NCBI RefSeq assembly: GCF_000590885.1
Contig: NZ_JFHN01000056.1
Location: forward strand, 1 to 64,000
Direction: 5' to 3'
DNA from: Erwinia mallotivora
GTDB lineage: Bacteria > Pseudomonadota > Gammaproteobacteria > Enterobacterales > Enterobacteriaceae
Length of the DNA: 64,000 nt
The notes under the pieces were generated by a model. It did not search any database and was not told the DNA's origin. It saw only the letters and a list, made by a program, of their open reading frames with translations. The position numbers and the translations under genes were made by a program. This document shows positions 9,600 to 17,240 of the stretch, in pieces; position 1 is the stretch's first letter; each line of letters starts with the position of its first letter.

Positions 9600-9799
9600 T
9601 TAGTTGTGCCTGTAAACAGCGTAAGAGGGGTGCAGATTTCTGTAACTCTGACCCGGGTACATCGTGCGTTGAATAAAATCGCTGATCCACTGGCGACCGT
9701 CGTAGATGCAGGCGTGGCCGTATGGATGACCGGGGATCGCCTGAATAACAGCAATGTCTCCCTCCTTCGGTTCGCCGGACACCTTGAATAGCTGGTTTT
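9600..9799 (-). pseudogene. C-terminal fragment of a CHAP/NlpC-P60-like peptidoglycan amidase
   Basis: The visible part reads KVSGEPKEGDIAVIQAIPG, then YGHACIYDGRQWISDFIQ and a terminal PSYAVYRHN. This is the C-terminal half of a cysteine-type cell-wall amidase domain, with the GH(A/M) catalytic His region followed by WxSDFxQ. The N-terminal half with the catalytic Cys is missing. Upstream of about 9800 the sequence belongs to a different gene (P63C type), so a deletion has joined the two. An ATG at 9836 keeps a 78-codon frame open, so a short protein could be made, but it would lack the active-site Cys. The DUF3828 gene begins one base after its stop. Confidence 0.6.
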
Positions 9800-10165
9800 T
9801 CCTGGCTCTGAAGTAACAAGTCTTTCCTTCTTGCATCTAAATATATTTGGCACATTTTAGGAAGAAGGGTGGCTGCATAACCTTGTTTTTTTTCGAACCG
9901 TCGATATAAATTATTAACTTTGTCCGGTCTATAACATCATGAGTAATCGAGGTTTCTAAGTTCTTTGCGGCAAGAAAAGGGGGGTAGTCCCATCAATTTC
10001 CAGCCTTCCATTCATTCCTTATCTGGAGCGTCCGAAGGCATTGAGTATTGATGTTGCTGACGAAACCCTTGTACCATCTTCAAGAACAGCACAGTCAAGC
10101 ATCGTGTCACCAACAGGTAAAGAACCCTGGTAGATCGCTTTAAGCAAAATCTGTTCCTCTGACAT
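9800..10165 (-). pseudogene. Decayed phage P63C-domain type protein
   Basis: Reading from ATG 10165, the first 48 codons are intact (LKAIYQGSLPVGDTMLDCAV, TRVSSATSILNAFGR). They then meet TAA at 10019-10021. In the following frames the homology continues: GMNGRLEIDGTT, then PPFLAAKNLE with ITHDVIDRTKLI, then GYAATLLPKMCQIYLDARRKDLL. At least three frameshifts are therefore present before it breaks off near 9800 at the amidase fragment. This family is phage-associated and of uncertain role. The fragment supports a decayed prophage or island origin. Confidence 0.6.
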
Positions 10166-10230
10166 TTTTTATCCTTATCAAGTCAAAGTATCGTGTGTCC
10201 ATCACCCGAACGTCTCATCCGGCCACTAAA

Positions 10231-10446
10231 TCACTGTTTCCGTTTGCTATAAATCCACGATGCTGTGAACGCAAGCAATACAGACAAAGCAACCTTGATA
10301 AGGATGACAGTGAATTCAAAACTGTTCATAGCTTCTTCGCCGTCACCGCTAATAGTGATGTTGTGATCAACGAAACCACCTATGAGACTATCTGGAACCA
10401 GAACCATTGCGGCAACGAATACGATAAGAAAAATGATAATTTTCAT
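10231..10446 (-). CDS. Small membrane protein, candidate immunity partner of the Tlde1-like protein
   Basis: This is a 71-residue protein with a hydrophobic N-terminal helix (residues about 3-17), a short polar stretch (DHNITISGDGEE) and a second helix (about 46-66) ending in a basic tail SKRKQ. Its ATG at 10446 overlaps the stop of the DUF2778 gene as ATGA, so translation is coupled. I chose this ATG, not the upstream one at 10458, for that reason. I recognise no family. Given the neighbour, a membrane-bound immunity protein that protects the periplasm is a reasonable guess but unproven. Confidence 0.55.
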   Translation of the reverse strand: MKIIIFLIVFVAAMVLVPDSLIGGFVDHNITISGDGEEAMNSFEFTVILIKVALSVLLAFTASWIYSKRKQ

Positions 10447-10976
10447 CTTGCAGTACATTTAGAAAAGTCAGGAACACCACGCACATCAATCCGACCATAA
10501 GCCATAAGACCATTACTGCCAGGCACGCGAACCTTTTTGCGATTGAGTAATGATCTTCTGAGTATCTGGAATTCAGAAGATCGATAAAAAGTGATACAGC
10601 CCCATGACACACCAGACCCATCTGTATTGAGCGGGTGAAGTCTGAAACTTCCACGTCGAGCCCCGTTAACGAAAACGTGATCGCTCATTGTCTGGGCACT
10701 GTACAGGCCAAACCATTCTGAATGGTGATTTTTATAGAGATGGTACATGTCAATCGCCTCAGAGCGGATCTGATTAAGTAAGCTACCTGTTGGCCTGTCA
10801 ACAATCCAGTATGTGCCCGGTGGAATAGCCGCTTTCTCAATGTCAGAGCAGTTGGGCTGATTGATGAACCGGTCAATACCTGACAAAACGTCATAGGAAC
10901 CGACCCCATAGCATTCCAGTTTCAGGCTTTTACCTTCCTTTGAGAGCTTTCCATAATCCATTTGGCAAATTTGCAC
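10443..10976 (-). CDS. Tlde1-like DUF2778 L,D-transpeptidase-fold protein (probable T6SS effector)
   Basis: From a GTG at 10976, with AGGAG seven bases upstream, the product is 177 residues and has no signal peptide. It shows IPPGTYWIVDRPTG (residues about 51-64), HSEWFGLY, and the catalytic block with H114-P and S124-x-G-C127, followed by GLMAYGRIDV. This is the DUF2778/Tlde1 pattern. Tlde1 proteins are type VI secretion toxins that use an L,D-transpeptidase-like active site to damage peptidoglycan or block its cross-linking. The frame is complete and the catalytic residues are present. No secretion gene lies nearby in this window. A small membrane protein gene overlaps its stop. Confidence 0.72.
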   Translation of the reverse strand: MQICQMDYGKLSKEGKSLKLECYGVGSYDVLSGIDRFINQPNCSDIEKAAIPPGTYWIVDRPTGSLLNQIRSEAIDMYHLYKNHHSEWFGLYSAQTMSDHVFVNGARRGSFRLHPLNTDGSGVSWGCITFYRSSEFQILRRSLLNRKKVRVPGSNGLMAYGRIDVRGVPDFSKCTAR

Positions 10977-11499
10977 TTCTGCGCTCCTGTTGAAAGTCAT
11001 TCAAACCATAACTTACTGTCAGTTCACGCTGATAAATCGATCATAACCTGGCCTTAACATTAGTGAGTTATGGTGATTTAAACAGTCTGGATGGGTGTAC
11101 AGATACAGGATAGGTGGGGAAATCAGTTGCCCGGATTTCCGGGCTTAGGACTGTTTATCAAACCTCATTGACCAGCCTCATATCGGCCTCTTCAAACATT
11201 TCCTCAAGCAGCCTGTTTAGCTTCTCTTTTTCACTTTTAGGTGATCGCGTTTTATTATCGTCTGCTTGCAGCACTCCCGGGAGTACAGGGGATGGCCGAA
11301 CCGAGCAGGGCAGAGGCAATTATATATCGTGTTCAGGATCAGCTTTATTAAGGTGGGCCAGTACCGCAGGGGATAAAAGGCAGCACATCTCGGGCAGGCG
11401 TCTTAATTCTGTCTGACCCGGTTGTGGGAAAATATGCCAGTTGCTACTCTGTTTCCCACACCATTGATGGGCGGAAATTAACAGGGAAGGAGTTTTATT
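10977..11499. other. Intergenic stretch with degraded coding remnants
   Basis: No intact gene is seen. On the minus strand a short frame ending at 11158 reads SEKEKLNRLLEEMFEEADMRLVNEV and resembles the C-terminus of a real protein that I cannot identify. A GC hairpin (GCCCGG-ATTT-CCGGGC) lies near 11129-11144 without a T-run. On the plus strand, between about 11355 and 11520, out-of-phase short frames read GDKRQHISGRR and DPVVGKYASC, faintly like a PAAR domain. AAGGAG before 11500 is the ribosome site of the muramidase gene. Confidence 0.4.
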
Positions 11500-12105
11500 A
11501 TGCTGGAACCAAAAGAAGGACTACTGACCTTCAGGGCTGAAGGAAATAACCTGGCTTGCAGTCGTTATTACTCAAGAAAGTTGCACTGGCCCGGCGTGGC
11601 ATCGAAATGTAATGCATATGGCCAGGGTGTTACCTTTGGACGTGGTTATGACATGAAGCACAGATCTGCCGGAGAAATCATTGCTGATTTAACCTATGTA
11701 GGTATCCCTCTGGGTCAAGCGAAAAAAATAGCCGGAGGCGCTTATAAAAGTCATTGCGCGGCCAGCGATTTCGTAAAAAATAACACAGGTTCTACGATTG
11801 AATTAACCGAACATCAACAGCTGAGGCTGTTCGAAAAAGTCTGTGCCAGGTATGTAAAAGATTCCATCCGGTTTTATTATAAATATAAAAAACAGAATTC
11901 GGTTTTATGGAATAAACTGCACGGGACGCTTCAAGAGGTATTTGTTGATATGAAATATCAGGGGTATTAAGGCAGGAAATGGTTGCTGTTTTTGGGAGGG
12001 GAAATAAGAATGATATCATCACATTAATAAAAAATGACCCAACTCTTTTCAGGGATGAAGTGGGCCAGGGGGCGTATTAAATTCATACAGGAAAATATGA
12101 AATGA
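11500..12105 (+). pseudogene. Pesticin/T4-lysozyme-like muramidase with two compensating frameshifts
   Basis: The first 156 codons encode a pesticin-C-terminal-like lysozyme domain: FRAEGNN with the likely catalytic E14, TFGRGYDM with T45 and D51, then repeated short helices. The T to D spacing of six fits the pesticin active site as I recall it. The frame stops at TAA 11968-11970 after YQG. One frame over, the protein clearly continues (LRQEMVAVFGRG, LIKNDPTLFRDEVGQ). It then returns to the first frame at GRIKFIQENMK and ends at TGA 12103-12105, which overlaps the next ATG. Both shifts lie at G-tracts (11961-11964 and 12068-12072) and cancel. Restored length is about 201 residues. Real decay, phase variation or sequencing error are all possible. 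Confidence 0.68.
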
Positions 12106-12509
12106 AAAAATATCATTTAATGGTAACATTTCTCTTTGCAATGTTTGTATCGGGTACATGGGCCAGTGCGAAAGATAATAATCTTCCCTGTATGGGTTTT
12201 TCGCACACGGTCGAAGTTTCCGCGTGTATGTTTGATCTGGCTGAAAGTAAAAAAGAAGCCTACACAAAGGAATATAAAGTTTATCTCGGAACCATTACCA
12301 CCAAAGAAGAACGGCCTTATGATAAGGTGGTTATTGCAAATCTGGTAAGAGAGGCCAGAAAAAACTGGGACATCTATAATGAGAAGGAGTGTCGTGCGGA
12401 AGCTTCAATATATGAAGAAGATTCTTATGGCTTCAACGATAAATACAATTCCTGCCTGATAAAACATTATGATGAAAGAATAAAATATTACAGAGAAAAT
12501 AAATTTTAA
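12102..12509 (+). CDS. LprI-like (lysozyme-inhibitor-like) secreted protein, candidate immunity protein
   Basis: The 135-residue product has a signal peptide (residues 1 to about 23, ending WASAKD). The mature part has four Cys (C30, C42, C97, C118), with W89 and a C-terminal R126. This is the layout of the DUF1311/LprI family, some of whose members inhibit lysozyme. Its ATG overlaps the restored stop of the muramidase gene (ATGA), which makes a toxin-immunity pair likely. A periplasmic inhibitor next to a muramidase is consistent in mechanism. The family call is from the Cys pattern and is moderate. Confidence 0.68.
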   Translation: MKKYHLMVTFLFAMFVSGTWASAKDNNLPCMGFSHTVEVSACMFDLAESKKEAYTKEYKVYLGTITTKEERPYDKVVIANLVREARKNWDIYNEKECRAEASIYEEDSYGFNDKYNSCLIKHYDERIKYYRENKF

Positions 12510-12722
12510 ACTTACTTTAAGATTCTGACGCTTCAGATGACAGGGAAAAACTGACAAATCCTCGTCATTTCGTCGCGTACGCGCGCGTATGTCCTGTAAA
12601 TACCCGGGCAGGAACAAGAACATCATCATTAAATCGACGTTCGGTCACATCTGTTAACTGATTATGGCTATTTCTGGTTAGGGTGTCTTTTGTCCTGAAT
12701 GAAAATTAAGCAGGTGCGTAAA

Positions 12723-13577
12723 TTATTTCACTGCAATAAAGGGAACACTGCTGTCCGGGAGCATCGTTGCAGGCAATTTTCCATCCCAGCGCTCAGCGGC
12801 GGTAAGCGCTGTCAACTGGGAATTATTTTGCAGTGCTTCGGCCCTGAGCCGGATAGCCTCAGCTTCGGCCGCCCCTTTTAATTTGATTGACTCTGCTTCG
12901 GCCTTTGCTGAAACCAGCTGACTGTCCGCCAGCGCCTGTGCCTGAGTTACTGCAATTTGCGCTTCAATTCTGGCTGTTTCAAGATTTTGTTTATGGGTGG
13001 CAATAGCCACTTCGGCTTTCATCCGATCTTCTATTGAATTTTCATAGTCTGCGGAGAAATTGATCCCTTCAATCTGGACGCTGTCGATTATTACCGGGCC
13101 GGTGATATTATTTTTCAACGCATTCTGCACGTCCTGAATGAGCATTTGCCGATGCTGAACCGCACTCAGCGCCGTATGCTGTCCAAAAATGATTTCAACC
13201 TGTGCAGGTATTTTTCGCGCAATCAGACGCTCCTTAAGGCTTTCAACGGTTAAATAGGAGGTATAAAGATTTCTCACTTCTGATGAGGGGATATGAAAAT
13301 TGACGGAGACAGAGAGGGTGGCAGGCTGCTGATCCCGGCTGTAGGATTGAATGTTTTCAAATAACATTGCCTGCTTCTGAATAGAAATTTTATGGACTTT
13401 TTCAATCAGGGGGATTTTGAAGCCAAGTCCCGGATCTGTCACCCTGATGATTTTTCCATATCGTAACAGCACACCCCTTTCGCCCTCGCTGATGGTGAAG
13501 CATCCGCTGAGAACCAGGACCAGAGTAATAAATAATATACCTGGAATGATAATTCTTTTTTTGTTTCGTTCCAACAT
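12723..13577 (-). CDS. SPFH/prohibitin-like (band 7) protein with lipobox
   Basis: The 284-residue protein has an N-terminal hydrophobic segment (9-23) ending in LSGC (C26), a good lipobox, so it may be a lipoprotein; Phe at +2 would allow outer-membrane sorting. The SPFH domain follows (EGERGVLLRYGKI, DPGLGFKIPLIEKV, VSVNFHIPSSEVRNLY, residues about 30-200). After it comes an Ala/Glu-rich coiled coil (residues about 195-250). It resembles prohibitin/HflK/HflC proteins, which form membrane scaffolds. It is not the core hflK-hflC pair, which lies elsewhere in enterobacteria. It lies in the accessory region, alone on its strand. Confidence 0.8.
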   Translation of the reverse strand: MLERNKKRIIIPGILFITLVLVLSGCFTISEGERGVLLRYGKIIRVTDPGLGFKIPLIEKVHKISIQKQAMLFENIQSYSRDQQPATLSVSVNFHIPSSEVRNLYTSYLTVESLKERLIARKIPAQVEIIFGQHTALSAVQHRQMLIQDVQNALKNNITGPVIIDSVQIEGINFSADYENSIEDRMKAEVAIATHKQNLETARIEAQIAVTQAQALADSQLVSAKAEAESIKLKGAAEAEAIRLRAEALQNNSQLTALTAAERWDGKLPATMLPDSSVPFIAVK

Positions 13578-13894
13578 GAAAGCTCCTTTTCATATCGCTG
13601 TCGGTTCAGCTTTTGGTGTTTACTTCATTGTTTTGCTGCTGGCATCGTAATCAATATCGTGGTGAACTGGATTGTAATGCAGGAAAGAAGAGAGGTGTGT
13701 ATTTTTTGCGTAAATCTCACTTTATTGCATGTGATATTACCGTCTGTGTTGTTTCTGAGATTTCCGGATAGTGCAAAAAATGGCTGATTGATGATGAAAC
13801 AGTTGCCGAAATTCAGCGTAATGGTAGCAGGCGTTATTCAGATCAGAAGCAGAATCAATCGCTGGTTACAGAAAACTTGAAGGAGTATTTATCC
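13578..13894. other. Intergenic region between divergent SPFH and unknown membrane protein genes
   Basis: This AT-rich spacer of about 317 bp must carry promoters for both flanking genes. AAGGAG lies just before the plus-strand gene start. I see no further gene; a 24-codon hydrophobic frame at 13576-13650 overlaps the SPFH start codon and is not convincing. Confidence 0.4.
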
Positions 13895-14518
13895 ATGAAA
13901 GGAAGTAAGGCAGGAAAATTCAACGTGTATGCTATTCCCTTCTCAGCGATGATTATTGGCGTTGCATTGATCTTTGCTGCCCTGATTGAACAGGGATTGA
14001 TATTGCAACCCGCCGGGAGTCTGGCAAAAGGTCAGGTCATAGCGACGTCATCGGGACACGTTAACCTTGGAACCATCTATGCTGAAAATAAAATGCTCGA
14101 CGTTATTCTTACCACCAGTCAGAAATCCGGACAGGAGATGATACTCATGTCGCTAACAGGAATAAATCCATGGGATTACGAGGCGTTAATTGGTGAAGCG
14201 TTAAAAAAAAGCATTATTACCAGTAAGGCAGGTTATAAAGTTCAGTACAGTATGAAAGGAGATATTGATAATGTTACCCTGGCCTCTGAGGGGATATTGG
14301 TGGTTAAAACATACATTAAATATCAGACAGAGTATCAGCCAGATTTTGACTATTCGATTATTGCCAGAAAATATAAGCTGCCCATAAACGAGCCTGTTAA
14401 AAGCTTTACAGTGAAAAAAGTTAAAAGAATTGTGGATAACAGTCAGAAACAATATAAAAAAAACATGTTCCTCGTCGGCGATAATGATGACAGAAAAAGC
14501 AGGCGCAACACTGACTGA
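13895..14518 (+). CDS. Unknown single-pass membrane protein
   Basis: This is a 207-residue protein of no family I recognise. It has a hydrophobic helix at residues about 12-36, then a soluble domain with MILMSLTGINPWDYEALIGEAL in the middle, and a very basic C-terminal tail (KKVKRIVDNSQKQYKKN, DDRKSRRN). The ATG at 13895 is preceded by AAGGAG at nine bases; a TTG at 13877 further upstream is less likely. It is divergent from the SPFH gene in the accessory region. A pair that works together is possible but not shown. Confidence 0.55.
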   Translation: MKGSKAGKFNVYAIPFSAMIIGVALIFAALIEQGLILQPAGSLAKGQVIATSSGHVNLGTIYAENKMLDVILTTSQKSGQEMILMSLTGINPWDYEALIGEALKKSIITSKAGYKVQYSMKGDIDNVTLASEGILVVKTYIKYQTEYQPDFDYSIIARKYKLPINEPVKSFTVKKVKRIVDNSQKQYKKNMFLVGDNDDRKSRRNTD

Positions 14519-14821
14519 TTTCAGGCGGCGCCGATCAACAATCCTTAATTACTGGCGGGATTTTCTCCTGCCGGTGAGCACGACAGGGTTGCCAGAAAAA
14601 AACAAAGCTGTCATATTTTGCCGGTGTTGTTGTGAATATCACCGCGTTGGAACACGCCTTGCTGGTCGCTTTTCCTTTCTCAGTTTCTGCTTCTCTTTCT
14701 TTAGCAACGAGTGCTAATATGCCGCCGCCTGAAAAGTATACGCCGGTATCAGAGTTTTTTTCAGCTGAACAATGCGGAAACCCTCCGCCTGAAAATCCCT
14801 AACGTCATTTACAGGATTCGA
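14519..14821. other. Intergenic region with one possible tiny secreted peptide
   Basis: No firm gene is seen. A 56-codon frame from GTG 14632 to TAA 14800-14802 has a hydrophobic start (ALEHALLVAFPFSVSASLS) and a proline-rich end with PPPE twice. It has no good ribosome site, so I leave it as a possibility only. Confidence 0.3.
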
Positions 14822-15208
14822 ATGAACAATAAACCTGCCTGGGCCTTACTGGCTGCTGTGCTGACATTAACGGGCTGCGCCCGCACTGAGCCGGTTCGCA
14901 ATATCAATCAGACAGTTTCCAGCCAGTACAGTAGCGAACAAATCAAAAATGCTATTTTGCAGGCCGGTATGTCACGTCAGTGGATGATGCGAGTGGCAGG
15001 GCCGGGAGTCATTACCGGTCAACTGGCGCAACGCGGTCATCAGGCTGATATCCGTGTGACTTATGGCAAAGGTCACTACAGTATTGATTATGTAGGAAGT
15101 GACAACCTGCGCGCTGATAAAGGCCAGATCCATCGCAGTTATAACCGCTGGGTAAACAATCTGGACCACGATATCCGCTTTTATTTGTCTGCGCAGACCG
15201 GCAATTAA
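14822..15208 (+). CDS. Small conserved-looking lipoprotein
   Basis: From ATG 14822 the product is 128 residues with a lipoprotein signal (WALLAAVLTLTGC, lipid-attached Cys at about 20). The mature domain ends HRSYNRWVNNLDHDIRFYL, a pattern seen in small uncharacterised enterobacterial lipoproteins. The frame is open to 14711, but the lipobox fixes the start. It lies about 210 bp before the aryl polyene cluster on the same strand. Its function is unknown and a link with that cluster is not shown. Confidence 0.75.
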   Translation: MNNKPAWALLAAVLTLTGCARTEPVRNINQTVSSQYSSEQIKNAILQAGMSRQWMMRVAGPGVITGQLAQRGHQADIRVTYGKGHYSIDYVGSDNLRADKGQIHRSYNRWVNNLDHDIRFYLSAQTGN

Positions 15209-15420
15209 GCGCAGAGCCGTCAGGCGGAAAATTTTATCAGCAACCGGAAGTAAAGATACGGCTCTGCAGGCCGACAATCTGATTAACGCTAACGCTTCAA
15301 CATTGGGTGGCCGCTCGCAAATACGGTCAAATCCGAGTGCTAACCGGGTTGGGCGGACGTTATGCTGTGCGAATTGCCCGTGCAGTATGAATACCAGATT
15401 GCCCAGAGAAGATTTGAAGT

Positions 15421-16149
15421 ATGAAATTAGCTTTTTCACTCTGTGACTGGCAGGCAAGTGCTCCTGGCCTTGCCGGACTGGCTGACTGGCAACAGTGGGC
15501 CACGAAGTCTCCCGCCATTGACGAAACTTTGCCGCTGGCTAAAGCACAACATCTGCCCATGATGACCGCACGCCGGCTCTCCAGCGGCAGTCGCGCCGCA
15601 GTAGAATGCGGTCTGGCCCTGATAAAACGTCAGCCAGTGGATGCCGTGGTCTTTACCAGCCGTCACGGAGAGCTGGAGCGTAATTTGCGCATTTTAACCT
15701 CACTGGCAAAGGAGGAGAGCCTGTCTCCGACTGACTTTGCCATGTCGGTACACAATGCCGCCGTTGGCAGCCTGACCATCGCTGCGGCCTTGCCACTGGT
15801 CAGTACTTCTCTTGCTGCCGGGGCGGATTCCTTTCAGCAGGGGCTGCTTGAAGTGGCCACTCTGCACTCTGCGGGATATCAACAGGTATTGCTGGTGGAC
15901 TTTGACGGCGCAATCCCGCCATTTTATCAGCACTATCTGCCTGAAGGCGCGTTGCACAGTCCTTATGCGGTGGCATTGTTGCTGCGCCAGGGAACAGACT
16001 GCCGCTGCCAGGCCATTCCGTCAGAAGATCAAACCTCAGACGTTTTGCCGCAAAGCCTGCTTTTTTTACATGCCTGGTTACGACGAGAACGGTCATTTGT
16101 GGTGACCGGCGATCGCTTTCACTGGCAGTGGGAGTGTCAGCATGGCTGA
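15421..16149 (+). CDS. apeC: Aryl polyene cluster ketosynthase-like chain-length factor
   Basis: This 242-residue protein has a beta-ketoacyl-synthase N-terminal-like domain. Where a true ketosynthase has its nucleophilic Cys, this protein reads SVHNAAVGS (residues about 109-117), so it cannot condense by itself. In the aryl polyene pathway this partner is described as forming a heterodimer with the ketosynthase ApeO and acting as chain-length factor. It is the first gene of a run of sixteen with overlapping or closely spaced reading frames. Symbols follow the published ape series, whose letter order C to R fits the gene order here exactly. Confidence 0.85.
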   Translation: MKLAFSLCDWQASAPGLAGLADWQQWATKSPAIDETLPLAKAQHLPMMTARRLSSGSRAAVECGLALIKRQPVDAVVFTSRHGELERNLRILTSLAKEESLSPTDFAMSVHNAAVGSLTIAAALPLVSTSLAAGADSFQQGLLEVATLHSAGYQQVLLVDFDGAIPPFYQHYLPEGALHSPYAVALLLRQGTDCRCQAIPSEDQTSDVLPQSLLFLHAWLRRERSFVVTGDRFHWQWECQHG

Positions 16150-16936
16150 ATCTCCTGAACGCCGGTCTTCAGTCGCATCTGCGTTAAACCGGCTGTGGCG
16201 CATTATGATGACAGGTTTCTGTTTTACGCTGTTCGGCGTGGGTGGCTTAATGCTGTCGCTGGTGTGGTTCAATTTGTTACTGATTTTTCAGCGTGATATA
16301 CAGCGTCGCAGGCAACTGGCCCGCCGCAGTATTTCGTTCAGCTTCCGTTTTTTTCTGCGCACCACCCGGGCAACAGGCGTACTGGACTACCGTATCGAAG
16401 GAGCCGAACTGCTCAGAAGCGACCGCCGCTGCCTGGTAGTAGCGAATCATCCTTCCCTGATCGACTACGTCATGCTGGCCTCGGTCATGCCGGACGCGGA
16501 CTGCCTGGTTAAGGCGGATTTACAGCGTAATGTCTTTATCTGTGGGGTGATACGAGCCGCCAACTATCTGGTCAACAGTCAGGCAGAAACCCTGTTGCCC
16601 GACTGCCAGCAGCGCCTGGATAACGGTGATGCCATTATTCTTTTTCCTGAAGGCACCCGCACACGCTATGGCGAACCACTCAGACTACAGCGTGGGGCGG
16701 CGAATATTGCCGTGCGTTGCGGCTGTGATTTACGTATCGTGCGTATCAGTTGCAGCCAGAGAATGCTGGACAAACAGAGTCGATGGTATCAGGCACCGCC
16801 GGAAAAACCGCTGTTCACCGTCAGGGTGGGCGAACGGATCGACAGCCAGCAATTTCTGGCCGGGCATGAAGATGCACAGCCGCTGGCCGCCCGGCATCTG
16901 ACCCAATTTTTACAGCAAACATTAACACCACAATAA
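16142..16936 (+). CDS. apeD: Aryl polyene cluster lysophospholipid-type acyltransferase
   Basis: This is a 264-residue PlsC-like acyltransferase. A membrane segment (residues about 19-45) precedes the acyltransferase motifs: NHPSLIDYVM (the H-x4-D catalytic motif) and FPEGTRTR. It overlaps apeC by 8 bp. In the aryl polyene pathway such enzymes are thought to join the polyene chain to its lipid or sugar anchor in the inner membrane. The exact acceptor is not readable from sequence. Confidence 0.85.
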   Translation: MAESPERRSSVASALNRLWRIMMTGFCFTLFGVGGLMLSLVWFNLLLIFQRDIQRRRQLARRSISFSFRFFLRTTRATGVLDYRIEGAELLRSDRRCLVVANHPSLIDYVMLASVMPDADCLVKADLQRNVFICGVIRAANYLVNSQAETLLPDCQQRLDNGDAIILFPEGTRTRYGEPLRLQRGAANIAVRCGCDLRIVRISCSQRMLDKQSRWYQAPPEKPLFTVRVGERIDSQQFLAGHEDAQPLAARHLTQFLQQTLTPQ

Positions 16937-16952
16937 TTATTCGGAATCAGGT

Positions 16953-17219
16953 ATGGAACAGCTGGCAGTTGAATTAAAACAGATGATCATCGACACCCTC
17001 AATCTTGAAGAGATTACGGTGGCGGAGATTGACAGTGATGCACCTTTGTTTGGTGACGGGCTGGGCCTGGATTCCATTGATGCACTTGAGCTGGGGCTGG
17101 CAGTGAAAAATCGCTATGGCGTGATCCTTTCAGCTGAAAGCGAAGAGATGCGTCAGCATTTTTACTCGGTCGCCACGCTGGCGTCTTTTATTCAGGCCCG
17201 GCGTAAGCTGGGTGCCTGA
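16953..17219 (+). CDS. apeE: Acyl carrier protein (first of two)
   Basis: This 88-residue acidic protein has the phosphopantetheine site GLGLDSIDALEL, with S41 as attachment Ser. It carries the growing polyene or its starter as thioester. It lies 16 bp behind apeD and 21 bp before a second carrier protein; two carriers side by side are a hallmark of aryl polyene clusters. Confidence 0.9.
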   Translation: MEQLAVELKQMIIDTLNLEEITVAEIDSDAPLFGDGLGLDSIDALELGLAVKNRYGVILSAESEEMRQHFYSVATLASFIQARRKLGA

Positions 17220-17240
17220 ACCAACACCTGCGAGAAAGTT

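Larger units (their letters stand above)
7335..14818. other. Accessory (genomic-island-like) region inserted behind tRNA-Leu
   Basis: Between the tRNA-Leu gene and the aryl polyene cluster lies a visibly more AT-rich stretch. It holds a decayed integrase, an IS200 copy, phage-type fragments, peptidoglycan-directed toxin-like genes with partner genes, and unknown membrane proteins. The setting, a tRNA 3' end next to a tyrosine integrase, is typical of integrative elements. I could not find by eye a repeat of the tRNA-Leu 3' end that would mark the far boundary. The right limit is therefore a guess, and the element looks immobile now. Confidence 0.55.

Noticed and set aside
9837..9890. CAKYI just upstream of the amidase fragment, at first taken for the catalytic Cys motif
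   Set aside because: Another frame of the same bases continues the P63C-type protein (LPKMCQIYLDARRKD), which explains the region better.
13576..13650. 24-codon hydrophobic frame over the SPFH start (MKAPFHIAVG...)
   Set aside because: It overlaps the SPFH coding start, has no clear ribosome site and is too short to judge.
14632..14802. 56-codon frame with signal-like start and PPPE repeats
   Set aside because: There is no ribosome site, a GTG start must be assumed and no family is known; noted only as a possibility in the gap entry.
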